Notes: generated by a model not told the origin, from the sequence alone. A stretch of 64,000 nucleotides of DNA from Agrobacterium tumefaciens (GCF_005221325.1 NZ_CP039889.1:496001-560000), one strand, 5' to 3'; positions 46,976 to 57,253 are shown, counted from the first letter of the stretch. Numbers and translations: made by a program.

Positions 46976-47731
46976 TCAAACGCCGCGCTTATTCCCCCAC
47001 AGCAAAACATGCAGCTGCGGCAGTACCCGGGCGGAAAACCAGCGGTCTTCGCTCACCTTGTCCACCAGCCACAGCATCCGGTCCATGACCCCATCGATGT
47101 CCACGCGCGCATCGTCGTCATCCGGCGGCGGCGGGGTGTGGTTACCGGGCTGGAGATAGACGGCCAGATGCGGAAACCGCGCCGATGCCGCTTTGGCATA
47201 GGCATAATCCGTATCGTCGAATACCACGATCTTCAGTGCCACCTGTGGTCGCTTACCGGCAGCAGCAAGACAGTCTTCGAAAGCCCGCCAGTCCGTTTCC
47301 ATCCCGCTCGATGGCGGCTTGGGGCTCAGAACCAGATGGTCGAGATCGGCAAACCAGTCTTTTGCGACGCTGCCCTGCGTTTCCAGCGCGAAATGATACC
47401 CCTCGCTTTGCCCCTTCGCGATCAAAGCACCAAGCGGTTGAATGGCGGGATTACCGCCTGACAGCGACACCGTCAGCGGCACGCCGCCGGAAAGCCGCCG
47501 CACCTCCTGCCAGATCGCATCAACCGCCATGGGCTTCCACGTATCGCGGTAATCGCTATCGACAGCATGCAGCGTATCGCACCAGGAACAGCGGTAATCG
47601 CAGCCGCCGGTGCGCACAAAGACGGTGGGCAGCCCGATCAGCAGTCCCTCGCCCTGAATGGTCGGGCCGAAGATTTCGCTGATGCGGATCGTGGTTTCCT
47701 TCACTGCGACCTTCCGTGCAGCCGCCGTCAT
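46976..47731 (-). CDS. queE: 7-carboxy-7-deazaguanine synthase (radical SAM)
   Basis: A 251-residue radical SAM enzyme. [21 protein letters not shown] leads to the iron-sulfur motif CDYRCSWC (Cys44, 48, 51), which is CxxxCxxC, the usual radical SAM spacing. [12 protein letters not shown] and the ALETQGS segment bind SAM and substrate. It converts 6-carboxy-tetrahydropterin to 7-carboxy-7-deazaguanine, the second of the listed steps to preQ0. It overlaps queD by ATGA. The C-terminal acidic Pro-rich insertion ([12 protein letters not shown]) is a local peculiarity. Confidence 0.95.
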   Translation of the reverse strand: MTAAARKVAVKETTIRISEIFGPTIQGEGLLIGLPTVFVRTGGCDYRCSWCDTLHAVDSDYRDTWKPMAVDAIWQEVRRLSGGVPLTVSLSGGNPAIQPLGALIAKGQSEGYHFALETQGSVAKDWFADLDHLVLSPKPPSSGMETDWRAFEDCLAAAGKRPQVALKIVVFDDTDYAYAKAASARFPHLAVYLQPGNHTPPPPDDDDARVDIDGVMDRMLWLVDKVSEDRWFSARVLPQLHVLLWGNKRGV

Positions 47732-48084
47732 GGCCGGTATTCCGCCCAGGTCTTGGCGGTTTCGCTGACCCGCACGGCGCTGGTTTCGGGAAGACTATCC
47801 TTGCACCAGTCGTAGAAATGCTTCGCCAGATATTCCGCAGTCACCCGGTCATGGCCGAGCACGTCGTTCAGATGGCGATGGTCGAAATGATCGTCGATAT
47901 AACGCTTCAGCGGCGCAAGCTCGTGATAATCACGAACGAAACCGTGCTCGTTCAACTCTTCGCCGCTCAGTTCCACCTCGACAATGTAGTTATGTCCATG
48001 CAGGCGGTTGCATTGGTGATCCGACGGCAGGCTTTTCAGCTGATGCGAGGCGGAAAAATGAAATTCCTTGGTGATGCGGAACAT
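47728..48084 (-). CDS. queD: 6-carboxy-5,6,7,8-tetrahydropterin synthase
   Basis: A 118-residue QueD protein. Zinc ligands are His14 (SASHQL) and His29/His31 (LHGHN), and Cys25 is the catalytic Cys. [23 protein letters not shown] and [10 protein letters not shown] complete the family pattern. It makes 6-carboxy-tetrahydropterin from dihydroneopterin triphosphate. The start overlaps the queC stop by one base, and the stop overlaps queE by ATGA, so the three genes form one unit under the riboswitch. Confidence 0.95.
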   Translation of the reverse strand: MFRITKEFHFSASHQLKSLPSDHQCNRLHGHNYIVEVELSGEELNEHGFVRDYHELAPLKRYIDDHFDHRHLNDVLGHDRVTAEYLAKHFYDWCKDSLPETSAVRVSETAKTWAEYRP

Positions 48085-48794
48085 CAGCGCACCTCCTGCG
48101 CCGCGTAGGCATGGGTGGCGGCCACCCAGAAATCAGGGTCTTCATAATCGGTGGGGTCGGTGACACCCGCCAGATGAAAAGCTTCGCGCCGCTCCACGCA
48201 GGTGCCGCAGCGACCGCAATGGCGAGAGCCGCCTTTGTAACAGGACCATGTTTCACCAAACGGCGTGCCGTATTTCACGCCATCGGTAACGATCGCCGCC
48301 TTGGAAACGGTGACATAGGGCGCAAACAGGGTAACGTTCGCATAACCTTCAAGCGCATGGGCCTGCATGGCATTGAAGCTGTCGATAAAGCCCGGTCGGC
48401 AATCGGGGTAGATAAAATGGTCGCCGCCATGCACGGCGATCGCCACCGCATCCGCCTGCTGCGCAGCGGCGAGCCCGAAGGCGATTGTGAGCATGATGGC
48501 ATTGCGGTTCGGCACCACGGTGGAGCGCATGGTCTCCTCCGCATAATGTCCGTCGGGCACAGCGATGTCGTCGGTCAGTGCCGAGCCGGTGAGATGTGCG
48601 CCGATGGGGCGGATATCGATGACATGATGCGGCACGCCGAGCCGTTTGGCGCAATCGGCGGCGAAATCCAGTTCCTTTTTGTGGCGCTGGCCGTAATCGA
48701 AAGAAACGAGAGCGAGAAGTTCGTGTTCAGCCGCAATTTTATGCGCAAGCGAAACGGAGTCCAATCCGCCGGAGCAGATGACGATGGTTTTCAT
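48084..48794 (-). CDS. queC: 7-cyano-7-deazaguanine (preQ0) synthase
   Basis: A 236-residue QueC. The PP-loop is SGGLDS (8-13). RSTVVPNRNAIMLTIA and HGGDHFIYPDCRPGF follow, and the C-terminal zinc site is CYKGGSRHCGRCGTC. It converts carboxy-deazaguanine to preQ0 using ATP and ammonia, for queuosine in tRNA. It is the first gene of the operon and the preQ1-I element lies directly upstream, including the ribosome site. Confidence 0.96.
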   Translation of the reverse strand: MKTIVICSGGLDSVSLAHKIAAEHELLALVSFDYGQRHKKELDFAADCAKRLGVPHHVIDIRPIGAHLTGSALTDDIAVPDGHYAEETMRSTVVPNRNAIMLTIAFGLAAAQQADAVAIAVHGGDHFIYPDCRPGFIDSFNAMQAHALEGYANVTLFAPYVTVSKAAIVTDGVKYGTPFGETWSCYKGGSRHCGRCGTCVERREAFHLAGVTDPTDYEDPDFWVAATHAYAAQEVR

Positions 48795-48804
48795 AAGTTG
48801 GGAT

Positions 48805-48836
48805 CCCTTGTTTTGACCGGGTGGGCTGCGACCGGA
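48805..48836 (-). promoter_or_regulatory. Class I preQ1 riboswitch upstream of queC
   Basis: On the minus strand, stem CCGG (48835-48832) and CCGG (48820-48817) enclose a loop that begins UCGCAG. The 3' side continues U-CAAAACAAGGG (48816-48805). UCGCAG and CAAAACAAGGG match the known preQ1-I aptamer of Thermoanaerobacter exactly. The AAGGG end of the pseudoknot is also the likely ribosome site, ten bases before the queC ATG, so preQ1 binding should block translation of queC and the coupled queD-queE. Confidence 0.9.
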
Positions 48837-48966
48837 TACGGCGCGGCTTTAAACCAAAGCGAAGGGATTGTGAAGAGCTTTAAGATGAGAGCGCGGATGC
48901 GCCGTTGCCGCTGAAAACAAAAAAGCGGCGGAGTCTCCCCCACCGCCTGTTTGATCAGCCGTCACA

Positions 48967-50100
48967 TCAGCGCAGCAGCGCCTGCGCCTCCTCGATGCCG
49001 AGGGCCGCCGGCTGGGTGCAGGTCGTGGTCATCTCGATGAAGCGGCCCTCTTCCCCGGATTTGAGGATCGAGGTCATCACGTCGATGCCGTGCAGCGAGC
49101 GATCCAGCGAGCAGCGGGCATCGCGGCCCTCCAGAATGGCAATCGCCATATCGGCAAGGCCGGCCGTGCGGTAATTGGCGCGCGGGCCGTTCGGGCTTTC
49201 CTGATTGGCGATGCCAAAGGGATGCGCCCAGTCTTCCAGCGGCTGGATATTCTTGTCGCGCCCACTCGCTTCCACCACGCCGCCGAAGAAATTCGGGTCC
49301 GGCACGTAGATTGAGCCCTCTGTACCGTAAAGCTCCATATTGGCGTGGCGATGCGACCACACGTCCCAGCTCGCTGAAAGCGTGATCGTCGCGCCGTTCA
49401 CGAATTCCAAGAGCGCGTGGATGTTGGTCGGTGTTTCGACAGGGATGATCTCGCCGTTCAGCGGCTGGCTGGTCACCGTGCGGGTGGGGTTTGCCATTGA
49501 CGTCAGCGCACCGACGCGCTTGACCGGGCCGATGAGGTTGATGAGATTGGCAACGTAGTAGGGCCCGAGATCGAGGATCGGCCCGCCGCCCTTCAGGAAG
49601 AAGAAGCCCGGGTTGGGGTGCCACATCTCCATGCCGGGGCTCATCACATGGCAGGTGCCTGACGTGATGCGCCCGACCTTGCCCTCATCGATATATTGCC
49701 GGGCAAGCTGATGTGCGCCGCCGAGGAACGTATCCGGCGCGCAGCCGACGGAAAGCTTCTTCTCGCGGGCGATACGCCGCAACTCCTCGCCCTCCTCCAA
49801 CGAGAGCACCAGCGGCTTTTCCGAATAGACGTGTTTGCCCGCCTCCAGGGCTGCTTTCGACACCGGAAAATGCGCGGCGGGAATGGTGAGGTTCACCACC
49901 ACATCGATTTCGGGGTTGGCGAGCAGTTCCTCGATGGACTGCGCGACAACACCGAATTCTTCCGCCCTCAGTTCCGCTGCGTTGCGGTTGAGGTCGGCGC
50001 AGGCAAGCACCTTGATGCCCTTGAAGAGCGGTGCCAGCGAGAAATATGCAGACGAGATATTGCCGCATCCAATGATGCCGACGCCAAGATCTCTGGCCAT
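48967..50100 (-). CDS. Gfo/Idh/MocA-family sugar dehydrogenase
   Basis: A 377-residue NAD(P)-dependent oxidoreductase. It shows GVGIIGCGNISSAYF (Rossmann), VVVNLTIPAAHF, HVYSEKPLVLSLEEG with the conserved EKP, and FLKGGGPILDLGPYYVANLINLIG with a catalytic Asp. It oxidises or reduces a sugar or sugar derivative; in combination with the preceding TIM-barrel protein a keto-sugar route is plausible, as in other rhizobial sugar operons (inference). It is the last gene of the importer operon, 23 bases after the isomerase. Confidence 0.9.
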   Translation of the reverse strand: MARDLGVGIIGCGNISSAYFSLAPLFKGIKVLACADLNRNAAELRAEEFGVVAQSIEELLANPEIDVVVNLTIPAAHFPVSKAALEAGKHVYSEKPLVLSLEEGEELRRIAREKKLSVGCAPDTFLGGAHQLARQYIDEGKVGRITSGTCHVMSPGMEMWHPNPGFFFLKGGGPILDLGPYYVANLINLIGPVKRVGALTSMANPTRTVTSQPLNGEIIPVETPTNIHALLEFVNGATITLSASWDVWSHRHANMELYGTEGSIYVPDPNFFGGVVEASGRDKNIQPLEDWAHPFGIANQESPNGPRANYRTAGLADMAIAILEGRDARCSLDRSLHGIDVMTSILKSGEEGRFIEMTTTCTQPAALGIEEAQALLR

Positions 50101-50123
50101 GATGAAACTCCGAAATGTGAGAC

Positions 50124-50888
50124 TTAGTAGGTTTTGAACGAGGCGATCGAGCGGGCTATCAGCCGGTCGATGTCTTTTGGATTATCGTGTTCGACCACGA
50201 AATGTTTCGTGGCGGATTTCGCCTTTAGCGCAGTGACGAGGCCCTTCCAGTCCACGGTGCCATGGCCGACATCGGCCCAGCCGTCTTCATCCGCATTTTC
50301 ACCTGATGGTGCGATATCCTTCACATGCACGGCAGTGATGCGTTTGCCATAACTTTCGATCCAGGCAAACGGATCGGCATTGCCTCTGATAATCCAGGCG
50401 ATATCCGCCTCCCATTTCAGATCCGGCCCACCGGCAAAAATCTGCTCCTGCGGCGTGGAGCCATCGGCAAGCGCCTTGAACTCGAAATCATGATTGTGCC
50501 AGCCGAAGACCAGCCCTGCATCGACGAAAGGTTTGCCGGCTTCCTGCAGGCGTTTGCCGAAGGCGAACCAACCGGCCGCATCCGTTGGACGTTGATCCGG
50601 CATCAGATAAGGGCAATAGATCGCCTCCACGCCCAGAACCTTGGCAATATTCAACGCCTTTTTCGGGTCTCCTTCAAGAAGGTCGAGACCGAAATGGCCC
50701 GTTGGCATGGAAAGACCGTTGGCGTCGAGTTCAGCGCGCAGGCCCTTCAGCCCGGCATCATCAAGAGAGGCGTACATAGCGCCGTAACCTTCGACCTGTT
50801 TATAACCCGCCGCCGAAACCTTCTTCAGAATATCGGAAAAAGGCTGGAAATTGCGGGCGCTATAAAGCTGGAAACCGAGTTCTGTCAT
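50124..50888 (-). CDS. Sugar phosphate isomerase/epimerase-family TIM-barrel protein
   Basis: A 254-residue xylose-isomerase-like TIM barrel: LGFQLYSARNF at strand one, GHFGLDL, VFGWHNHDFEF with metal-binding His, WEADIAWIIRGN, ITAVHVKDIAP, and GTVDWKGLV...FVVEHDNP with the last Glu ligand. These enzymes isomerise or epimerise sugars and keto-sugars with a divalent metal. The exact reaction is not readable here. I place the start at 50888, after GGAGGAG; an ATG at 50900 has no ribosome site. It follows the ATPase gene after 56 bases. Confidence 0.88.
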   Translation of the reverse strand: MTELGFQLYSARNFQPFSDILKKVSAAGYKQVEGYGAMYASLDDAGLKGLRAELDANGLSMPTGHFGLDLLEGDPKKALNIAKVLGVEAIYCPYLMPDQRPTDAAGWFAFGKRLQEAGKPFVDAGLVFGWHNHDFEFKALADGSTPQEQIFAGGPDLKWEADIAWIIRGNADPFAWIESYGKRITAVHVKDIAPSGENADEDGWADVGHGTVDWKGLVTALKAKSATKHFVVEHDNPKDIDRLIARSIASFKTY

Positions 50889-50944
50889 TGTCTCCTCCAT
50901 AGAGATGTGGGGCTTGGGATTGTGTGGGGGAATAGTTGCAGCGT

Positions 50945-52033
<1,089 letters not shown>

Positions 52034-52038
52034 AAAGC

Positions 52039-52980
52039 TCAACCTTTTACTGCGCCTGCGGCAATGCCGCGGACGAAAAGCCTGCCGGAGACGAAATAAA
52101 CGATCAGCGGCACGGCCCCGGTGAGAAGGGTTGCGGCCATGTTGACGTTGTATTCCTTCACGCCCTGCACGGAGTTGACGATATTATTGAGCTGCACCGT
52201 CATCGGGTAATATTCCGGCCGCGTGAACACCACGCCGAACAGGAAGTCGTTCCAGATGCCGGTCACCTGCAGGATCATCGCGACGACGAAGATCGGCAGC
52301 GACATGGGCAGCATGATGCGGAAATAAATCTGCCAGAAATTGGCGCCATCGATGCGTGCCGCCTTGAACAATTCCTCCGGCAGCGACGCGAAGTAATTGC
52401 GAAACAGCAGCGTCAGGATCGGCATGCCGAAGATGGTGTGCACGATGACGAGGCCGGTCAGCGTGCCATAGATGCCCAGCTCACGCAGCACGATGACGAT
52501 CGGATAGATCATCACCTGATAGGGGATGAAGGCGCCGATGATCAGGATCGAGAAGAACAGCTCCGACCCTTTGAACTTCCAGTTGGCCATGGCGTAACCG
52601 CTGACGGAAGCGACGATGATGGAAATGACGACGGAGGGCACAAGAATGCGCACCGAGTTCCAGAAGCCGCGCGAAAGCCCGTCGCAGTTCAAGCCCGTGC
52701 AGGCATTCGCCCAGGCCTTGACCCAGGGTTCGAAGGTGATTTCCACCGGCGGCGCAAAGATATTGCCGAGCCGGATTTCCGGCATGCCCTTCAGCGAGGT
52801 GACGACCATCACGTAAAGCGGCAGCAGGTAATAGGCGGCGGCGACAAAAAGCGTGCCGTAAAGAATGATGTTGCGGCGGGAAAAGGTCTTTCTCGGCTTT
52901 CTGCCGCGCGGACCGGAAAGATCACCGGCAACCGCATCGGTGGTGGCGGCGACTGTATTCAAGGTGCTGATATTAGCCAC
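52039..52980 (-). CDS. Sugar ABC transporter permease (MalG type)
   Basis: A 313-residue permease with six helices and the EAA loop LFKAARIDGANFWQIYFRIMLPMSLP (about 215-240). The N-terminal 40 residues are soluble and basic (RGRKPRKTFSRRN). I take the GTG at 52980 as start, with GGAGG eight bases upstream. It overlaps the other permease gene by eight bases. There is no good alternative ATG before the first helix. Confidence 0.9.
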   Translation of the reverse strand: MANISTLNTVAATTDAVAGDLSGPRGRKPRKTFSRRNIILYGTLFVAAAYYLLPLYVMVVTSLKGMPEIRLGNIFAPPVEITFEPWVKAWANACTGLNCDGLSRGFWNSVRILVPSVVISIIVASVSGYAMANWKFKGSELFFSILIIGAFIPYQVMIYPIVIVLRELGIYGTLTGLVIVHTIFGMPILTLLFRNYFASLPEELFKAARIDGANFWQIYFRIMLPMSLPIFVVAMILQVTGIWNDFLFGVVFTRPEYYPMTVQLNNIVNSVQGVKEYNVNMAATLLTGAVPLIVYFVSGRLFVRGIAAGAVKG

Positions 52981-53875
52981 GCTTCTTGCCTCCAAATTCG
53001 AGGTAGGCCCATGGAATGACGATGATCGCAACGGTAATGAGCATCATGGTCGAGGCGGCAAAGCCCTGCCCGAGATTCTGTGCCTGGAACATGTAGTCAT
53101 AGACGTATTTTGCCGGCACTTCGGACGCGATGCCCGGTCCGCCGCTGGTCTGCGCCACGACAAGATCGTAAACCTTGACGATGCCGCTGGCGATGATGAC
53201 GAGGGTGGTGATGAAGACCGGCCGCATCATGGGAATGATGATGAGGATATAGGTCTTCCACATCGGAATGCCGTCGACGCGCGTCGCCTTCCAGATATCC
53301 TCGTCGATGCCGCGAAGACCGGCCAGCATCAGGCACATGACGAGCCCCGTGCCCTGCCAGAGCGCCGCAATCAGGATGCCGTAGATGACGATCTGTGGAT
53401 TATAGAGCGGATCGAAGGTGAAGCTTTCCCAGCCCATCGAGCGAACCACGGACTGGATGCCGAATTCCGGGTTCAGCAGCCATTGCCAGACAAGGCCGGT
53501 GACGATGAAGGACAAAGCGAAGGGATAAAGGAAGATGGTGCGGAAGGTGTTTTCGAAGCGGATTTTCTGGTCCATCAGCGCCGCCAGCACGAAGCCGATG
53601 ACGAGACTGAAAATCAAAGACAAAATGCCGTAGATCGCCAGATTCTGGATGGAAACGATCCAGCGTGGTGCTGCCCACAGCCGCTCATACTGGTCAAAAC
53701 CGATGAAGCTCGCCCGCGGCAGAAGCTTGGAATTGGTGAAGGAATAAATCACCGTCCAGACCGTGCCACCGAGGAAAATCACCATCGCAGTCAAGATCAT
53801 GGGAACGGAGGCAATCTTCGAATTCAGATTGCGGAAAAGCTGATTGGGACGCCTGGAGCGTGTTTGAGCTGCCAT
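52973..53875 (-). CDS. Sugar ABC transporter permease (MalF type)
   Basis: A 300-residue permease: six helices and the EAA loop IWKATRVDGIPMWKTYILIIIPMMRP (about 192-217). The start has TAACATGG context with AGGAGG about ten bases upstream, and lies next to a perfect LacI-type palindrome at 53887-53900. It forms the membrane channel with the following permease. Confidence 0.92.
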   Translation of the reverse strand: MAAQTRSRRPNQLFRNLNSKIASVPMILTAMVIFLGGTVWTVIYSFTNSKLLPRASFIGFDQYERLWAAPRWIVSIQNLAIYGILSLIFSLVIGFVLAALMDQKIRFENTFRTIFLYPFALSFIVTGLVWQWLLNPEFGIQSVVRSMGWESFTFDPLYNPQIVIYGILIAALWQGTGLVMCLMLAGLRGIDEDIWKATRVDGIPMWKTYILIIIPMMRPVFITTLVIIASGIVKVYDLVVAQTSGGPGIASEVPAKYVYDYMFQAQNLGQGFAASTMMLITVAIIVIPWAYLEFGGKKRG

Positions 53876-53886
53876 GTTACCTCCTC

Positions 53887-53900
53887 CTGTAACGTTACAG
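53887..53900. promoter_or_regulatory. LacI-type operator inside the importer operon
   Basis: CTGTAACGTTACAG is a perfect 14-bp palindrome with the core AACGTT, 12 bases before the permease start and after the binding-protein gene. It shares ten of 14 or more bases with the site at 55267 and points to a LacI-family regulator acting inside the operon. Confidence 0.7.
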
Positions 53901-53978
53901 TCAACGGTCAGGCAAAAAACCTTACCGCATGAAACTCCTGCCCATGCTGGTGATTATTGCACGGACCGGACGTTGGAA

Positions 53979-54002
53979 TGGGGAACGGCAAACCGCTCCC
54001 CA
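53979..54002 (-). terminator. Intercistronic hairpin after the binding-protein gene
   Basis: A 10-bp stem (53979-53988 with 53993-54002, one G-U pair) and a 4-base loop lie 16 bases after the SBP stop. No T-run follows. It fits differential expression of the binding protein over the permeases. Confidence 0.6.
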
Positions 54003-54018
54003 CCCGGAGAGATCACAA

Positions 54019-55251
54019 TCAGTCAGCAGAACCGATAAGGTCCGCGAAGCGCTTCTGCCCATCTGCCGCAGACATCGAGCCGGCGAAGAATTCCGCCATC
54101 AGGTCTTCCTTCTGTTTCTGCGTATCGGCGGAAATCAGCTGGTCGGTACTGGTGAGCGCATTGCCCTTGGCCAGAATTGCCAGACCCTTCTTCATGCAGT
54201 CATTGGCTGCATTGAGGTCCACGTCGCCACGGATCGGCAGCGAGCCCTTTTTCAGGTTGAAAGCAACCTGTGTCTTCGGATCGACGATGGTTTCAGCCAG
54301 TACGTCCTGCGCCTTGGTCTTCGCCTCGTCTTTCAGAACAGGGAAATAAAAGGCGTCGCCGCCAGTGGTGATATAGTCATTGAGGCCTAGACCCGGCAGG
54401 CAGGAATAATCCACGCCGGCCTTCTGATTGGCCAGCTGGAATTCGCCCTGCGCCCAGTCACCCATGATCTGGCCGCCAGCCTTGCCTGTTATGACCATGT
54501 TGGTGGCCTGGTTCCAGTCCTGAACATTGGTGCCCTTGGCCATGTCGCGCGCTTCAACAGCCGCCGCGAAAATCTTGGCCATATCAGGGCCGGCCGCCGC
54601 TTCGGCATCCTTGTCGCCATAGACCTTCTGATAGAGGTCTTTGCCGCCGATCGAAAGCGTCAGCGTGTCGAACAGGCCGTTGGCCTGCCATGCCTGCCCA
54701 CCGAGCGCGAGCGGCTGGATGCCGGCCTTTTTGAGCGCCGGTGCGGCTGCGACAAATTCCGTCCAGTTCTTCGGAACCTCTACGCCGGCCTTCTTGAAGG
54801 CGGCGTTGGAAAGCCAGAGCCATTGCCAGGAATGGATATTCACCGGCGCGCAATAAATCTTGCCGTCGATGGTGCAGCTGTCGAGCAGGCTTGCCGGCTT
54901 GATTACATCTTTCCAATTGCCCTTTGCGGCAACGTCGGACAGATCGCGCATCAGACCGGCCTGCACCAGCTCTTCCGCCTGCCGGCCGTGGTTGAACTGG
55001 GTAGCGCCCATCGGGTCACCGCCGGTGATACGGCTGATCATGATCGGCCGGGCCGTACCGCCCGAACCGGCAATGGCGCCGTCCACCCATTTATTGCCTG
55101 TCGCATCGAAAGCCTTGGCCAGTTCGGCCACCGCGGCGGCTTCGCCGCCCGATGTCCACCAATGGGTCACCTCAAGATCGGTGGCCCCGGCAATACCCGC
55201 TGGAATCATCACACTGGCCAAAAAGGCCGCAGAAATAACACGCATTCGCAT
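54019..55251 (-). CDS. Sugar ABC transporter substrate-binding protein
   Basis: A 410-residue periplasmic binding protein (COG1653-type) with a signal peptide ending AGIAGA|TDLEV. It has LEVTHWWTSGGEAAAV, ITGGDPMGATQFN, SCTIDGKIYCAPVNIHSWQWLWLSN with two Cys that could pair, GGQAWQANGLFDTL, and GGQIMGDWAQGEFQLA. The closest general type is the glucose/mannose-binding group, but the ligand is not certain. It heads the operon of two permeases, ATPase, isomerase and dehydrogenase. Confidence 0.9.
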   Translation of the reverse strand: MRMRVISAAFLASVMIPAGIAGATDLEVTHWWTSGGEAAAVAELAKAFDATGNKWVDGAIAGSGGTARPIMISRITGGDPMGATQFNHGRQAEELVQAGLMRDLSDVAAKGNWKDVIKPASLLDSCTIDGKIYCAPVNIHSWQWLWLSNAAFKKAGVEVPKNWTEFVAAAPALKKAGIQPLALGGQAWQANGLFDTLTLSIGGKDLYQKVYGDKDAEAAAGPDMAKIFAAAVEARDMAKGTNVQDWNQATNMVITGKAGGQIMGDWAQGEFQLANQKAGVDYSCLPGLGLNDYITTGGDAFYFPVLKDEAKTKAQDVLAETIVDPKTQVAFNLKKGSLPIRGDVDLNAANDCMKKGLAILAKGNALTSTDQLISADTQKQKEDLMAEFFAGSMSAADGQKRFADLIGSAD

Positions 55252-55266
55252 GAGTCTCCTCCCTCA

Positions 55267-55280
55267 CTGAAACGTTGCAG
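55267..55280. promoter_or_regulatory. LacI-type operator upstream of the importer operon
   Basis: CTGAAACGTTGCAG is an imperfect palindrome with the AACGTT core, 16 bases before the SBP start codon. It matches the site at 53887 in core and arms, so one regulator could bind both. No LacI-family gene lies next to this operon. Confidence 0.65.
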
Positions 55281-55476
55281 TTGGAACGTATGCGAAGATT
55301 TTTGATTAAGCAACCGCTTAAAATGCGAATCTCGATGTGGCTATTTTAGACATCCCTCGCGACCCGAAATCCGGCAAAATCCGCGCGCGGCGGCATGCTA
55401 CGTCCTGTCGTTCCCTCCATTTTTGAAAGGGAGGCCACTGCTGCATCCGCATTTGAGTAGCAGGTGCTCGTCCTTG

Positions 55477-55513
55477 AAAACATAAAAGCGAGGCGGAATA
55501 CCTCCCGCCTCGC
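55477..55513 (-). terminator. Rho-independent terminator of manC
   Basis: On the minus strand GCGAGGCGG (55513-55505) pairs with CCGCCTCGC (55496-55488) around 8 bases and is followed by TTTTATGTTTT. It lies 30 bases after the manC stop and separates it from the importer operon on the same strand. Confidence 0.85.
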
Positions 55514-55543
55514 CTCTGCCGTGCTATCTTAAAAGGCTATCTA

Positions 55544-56974
55544 CTATTGACGCTTATAATCATCCTCGATGCGGATGACATCATCCTCGCCGATATAGGC
55601 GCCAGTCTGGATTTCCACGAGCTCGAGCGGGATTTGGCCCTCATTGGCCAGCCGGTGCGGCTGACCAATCGGGATGTAGACTGACTGGTTTTCCGTCAGC
55701 AGCCGGGTTTCCTCGCCAATCGTGACAGTCGCTGTGCCCTTGACGACGATCCAGTGTTCGGAACGGTGGTAGTGTTTCTGGAAAGAGATGCGATGGCCAG
55801 GATCGACCGTGATGTGGCCGACGCGGTAGCGCTCATCGACATACATGTGCTCGATGTAACCCCATGGGCGGTAGACGCGCTTGTGGGTCTGGGTCTGCGG
55901 CGCATGGTCCCCGCCCTTCAGCGTGTCGACCAGTCCCTTCACGTCCTGCACCCGGTTTTTGGGCACCACCAGAACCGCGTCCTTGGTGGCCACCACCACC
56001 AGATCCTTGGCGCCAACCACCGTCGTCAGCAATTGCGTGGAATGGATCAGGCAGCCCTCGGAATCGATGAAGACGCCATCGCCCTCGAGCGCATTGTCAT
56101 TGTCGTGCTTTTCGGCGATCTCCCAGATCGCGTCCCAGCTGCCGATATCAGACCAGCGGAAATGGCCGTGCACGACAGCCATGCGCTTGGTCTTCTCGAT
56201 CACCGCATAATCGATGGAATTTTTGGGGGAAGCTTCGAAGCTTGCCTGATGCAGGCGTACGAAACCGAGGTCGCTTTCATATTGCTCGACCGCCTGCGTC
56301 ACCGCCGCCAGAATTTCCGGTGCGAAAGCCTTCAGTTCGGCGATCATCACATCGGAACGGAACAGGAAGTTGCCGGAGTTCCAGAGATAACCCTTTTCCA
56401 GATAGGAGATGGCCGTCTTCACGTCAGGCTTTTCCACGAAGGCATCGACGGTGCTGAGGTCTTTTTCGCCGTCGATCGCATCACCCGGCTTGATATAACC
56501 ATAGGAGGTGCGCGGCTCAGTCGGCACCAGGCCGAAGACCACGATATTGCCCTGGTCGGCGGCTTTCGCACCGAGCTTCACGGCATCGGAAAACGTGTCG
56601 ACATCCAGCACCACATGATCGGCGGCAAGGGCCAGCACCAAGCATCCGGGCTCACGGCGCTCGGCCAGCACGGCGGCGGCGGCCATGGCGGCGGCGCTGT
56701 CGCGACGGGCGGGTTCAAGTACCACTGTTGCCGGCAGATCGATCTCTTCCGCCTGACGGCGGGCGAAGAAACGGAAATCCTCGTTGGTGATGACCAGCGG
56801 CTCTGAATAAAGTCCCTTGTCGCCAACCCGCTTCAAGGTCTGCTGATAGGTCGAAAGATTGCCGACCAGCGGCTGGAACTGCTTGGGCAACTGATCGCGC
56901 GATACCGGCCAAAGCCGCGAGCCAGCACCGCCAGCAAGAAGAACCGGCGTGATCTTTCGAGATTGTTCGTTCAC
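55544..56974 (-). CDS. manC: Mannose-1-phosphate guanylyltransferase / mannose-6-phosphate isomerase (bifunctional)
   Basis: A 476-residue bifunctional enzyme. The N-terminal nucleotidyltransferase has LLAGGAGSRLWPVSRDQLPKQF, DHVVLD, FVEKPD and YLWNSGNFLFRSDV. The C-terminal cupin isomerase has RPWGYIEHMYVDERYRVG, ISFQKHYHRSEHWIVVKG and IPIGQPHRLAN. It makes GDP-mannose from mannose-6-phosphate or fructose-6-phosphate routes, a precursor for polysaccharides, lipopolysaccharide and fucose. It is single on the minus strand with its own terminator; no other mannose-polymer genes adjoin it. The rhizobial name NoeJ is used for some homologues. Confidence 0.94.
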   Translation of the reverse strand: MNEQSRKITPVLLAGGAGSRLWPVSRDQLPKQFQPLVGNLSTYQQTLKRVGDKGLYSEPLVITNEDFRFFARRQAEEIDLPATVVLEPARRDSAAAMAAAAVLAERREPGCLVLALAADHVVLDVDTFSDAVKLGAKAADQGNIVVFGLVPTEPRTSYGYIKPGDAIDGEKDLSTVDAFVEKPDVKTAISYLEKGYLWNSGNFLFRSDVMIAELKAFAPEILAAVTQAVEQYESDLGFVRLHQASFEASPKNSIDYAVIEKTKRMAVVHGHFRWSDIGSWDAIWEIAEKHDNDNALEGDGVFIDSEGCLIHSTQLLTTVVGAKDLVVVATKDAVLVVPKNRVQDVKGLVDTLKGGDHAPQTQTHKRVYRPWGYIEHMYVDERYRVGHITVDPGHRISFQKHYHRSEHWIVVKGTATVTIGEETRLLTENQSVYIPIGQPHRLANEGQIPLELVEIQTGAYIGEDDVIRIEDDYKRQ

Positions 56975-57194
56975 AACAAAACCTTTCCAACTCTAAAAAA
57001 TTTCCCGGCGCGCCGGACAATATACATATTTCGAAATACCGCCATCATCGGTTCACGGGCGGATAAGTTCAAGCTCATAAATACGCCTCGTGAAAGCTTG
57101 GTGAACGGCGGGGTATTGCCGGCAGGCCCGTTTTCCTAACGCGAGGACGAGGGTGAGGTTCCGCGCGAAAAAGCGGTTATCCTGAATGCAGACA

Positions 57195-57226
57195 GAGAAA
57201 AACCCCGGAATCATCTCCCGGGGTTT
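57195..57226 (-). terminator. Rho-independent terminator of the glucose dehydrogenase gene
   Basis: On the minus strand AAACCCCGG (57226-57218) pairs with CCGGGGTTT (57208-57200) around a 9-base loop, followed by TTCTC. It lies about 28 bases after the stop codon. Confidence 0.85.
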
Positions 57227-57253
57227 CCTTTTCAAACCGTTGGACCACAAGGA

